Assembly (NCBI GenBank): GCA_022563115.1
Contig: JADFNY010000226.1
Coordinates: forward strand, 1-6,275
Length of the DNA: 6,275 bases
Direction of reading: 5' to 3'
Source of the DNA: Acidobacteriota bacterium
GTDB taxonomy: Bacteria; Acidobacteriota; UBA890
This document shows, piece after piece, positions 6,024 to 6,275 of this stretch. How positions within the stretch are numbered: position 1 is the first letter of the stretch; the number at the start of each line of letters is the position of its first letter. Under the pieces are notes generated by a model, which saw nothing but the letters and a program-made list of their open reading frames with translations, was not told where the DNA came from and made no database searches. The translations under genes and the position numbers were made by a program.

Positions 6024-6039
6024 GCGCCAGCGGCGGCGC
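6024..6039 (-). other. Small GC hairpin in the predicted amrS leader
   Basis: GCGCC (6024-6028) can pair with GGCGC (6035-6039) around a six-base loop. It would lie at the 5' end of an amrS transcript starting near 6045. GC-rich stems this short are common by chance. Confidence 0.25.
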
Positions 6040-6051
6040 ACCCCTGAGGTC

Positions 6052-6059
6052 AGTATAGA
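6052..6059. promoter_or_regulatory. Overlapping divergent -10 sequences (amrS / DUF819)
   Basis: AGTATAGA reads as TATAGA on the plus strand (6054-6059) and TATACT on the minus strand (6052-6057), five of six matches to TATAAT for the latter. The two share the TATA core and point towards the DUF819 gene and amrS respectively. The plus-strand start would fall near 6066, almost on the ATG at 6068. The minus-strand start would fall near 6045, about 60 bases before the amrS ATG. No convincing -35 is seen on either strand. Confidence 0.4.
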
Positions 6060-6067
6060 GTAGCGCG

Positions 6068-6275
6068 ATGGTCACCGATCCCTTTGCCGTGCTGGTCGTG
6101 CTGGCGGCGGTCGTTTACGGGTCGATTCAGCTCGACCGGAAGGTGAAGCTCTTCCGCGCCCTCGGATCGGTTCTCGTCGCCATTCTGCTGGCGATGGCGT
6201 TGTCCAACGCCGGCCTGCTGCCCGATAGGTCGCCGACCTATGACTTCCTCTCCAGCACCGGGGGGAGCGGCGCCA
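6068..6275 (+). CDS. DUF819-family membrane protein (N-terminal fragment, cut by window edge)
   Basis: The first 69 codons are present and the gene runs off the right edge without a stop. The protein begins MVTDPFAVLVVLAAVVYG, a first membrane helix (about 5-18), then a short charged loop QLDRKVKLFR (21-30), and a second helix ALGSVLVAILLAMALSNAGLLP (31-52) followed by SPTYDFL. The order helix, basic loop, LG-helix-LSN-GLLP-SP-YDF is characteristic of DUF819 (YjcL-like) proteins, which are integral membrane proteins with about ten helices and no settled function, proposed as transporters. An in-frame TAG at 6056-6058 makes ATG 6068 the first possible start. No Shine-Dalgarno sits at a proper distance, and a -10 sequence ends only nine bases upstream, so the message may be leaderless. 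Confidence 0.75.
   Translation, partial: MVTDPFAVLVVLAAVVYGSIQLDRKVKLFRALGSVLVAILLAMALSNAGLLPDRSPTYDFLSSTGGSGA

Overview
The window is about 6.3 kb of GC-rich bacterial chromosome with four complete or near-complete themes: a VWFA/TPR secreted protein, a fused 2-oxoacid dehydrogenase E1, a radical SAM enzyme of the AmmeMemoRadiSam type, and two genes cut by the window edges. The secreted protein looks like the VWFA-related family that is especially abundant in Acidobacteriota. Together with the high GC content and GTG starts, this suggests an acidobacterium or a similar GC-rich soil or marine lineage. That placement is an inference, because no rRNA or marker gene is present. I see no phage, transposase, CRISPR, tRNA or rRNA sequence.

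Layout. 1-173 (minus): the first 57 codons of a probable amidohydrolase with an export signal. 174-359: non-coding, with a promoter-like element at 210-239, a 19-bp direct repeat and a long GC hairpin. 360-2228 (minus): VWFA-TPR exported protein. 2229-2479: divergent control region, holding a second copy of the 30-bp element for the minus-strand gene and an extended -10 promoter for the plus-strand gene. 2480-4816 (plus): fused alpha+beta thiamine-diphosphate dehydrogenase E1. 4817-4906: short convergent gap with GC hairpins. 4907-5983 (minus): AmrS-type radical SAM protein. 5984-6067: divergent gap with overlapping -10 sequences. 6068-6275 (plus): N-terminus of a DUF819-family membrane protein.

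How the parts relate. There is no long operon: most genes are single units facing away from or towards each other. The clearest link is regulatory. The amidohydrolase and the VWFA-TPR gene, both predicted to be exported, carry near-identical 30-bp elements 36-48 bases upstream of their GTG starts, so they may be co-expressed or the element may be a dispersed repeat. The fused E1 has no E2 or E3 gene beside it, and the AmrS protein has no Memo or AMMECR1 partner in view. Any partners must lie elsewhere in the genome.

I did not find a clearly new multi-gene system. The items most worth following up are the duplicated 30-bp element, the unusual terminal extensions and internal insertion of the fused E1, the repeat/hairpin region at 244-323, and the compact divergent amrS/DUF819 promoter region.
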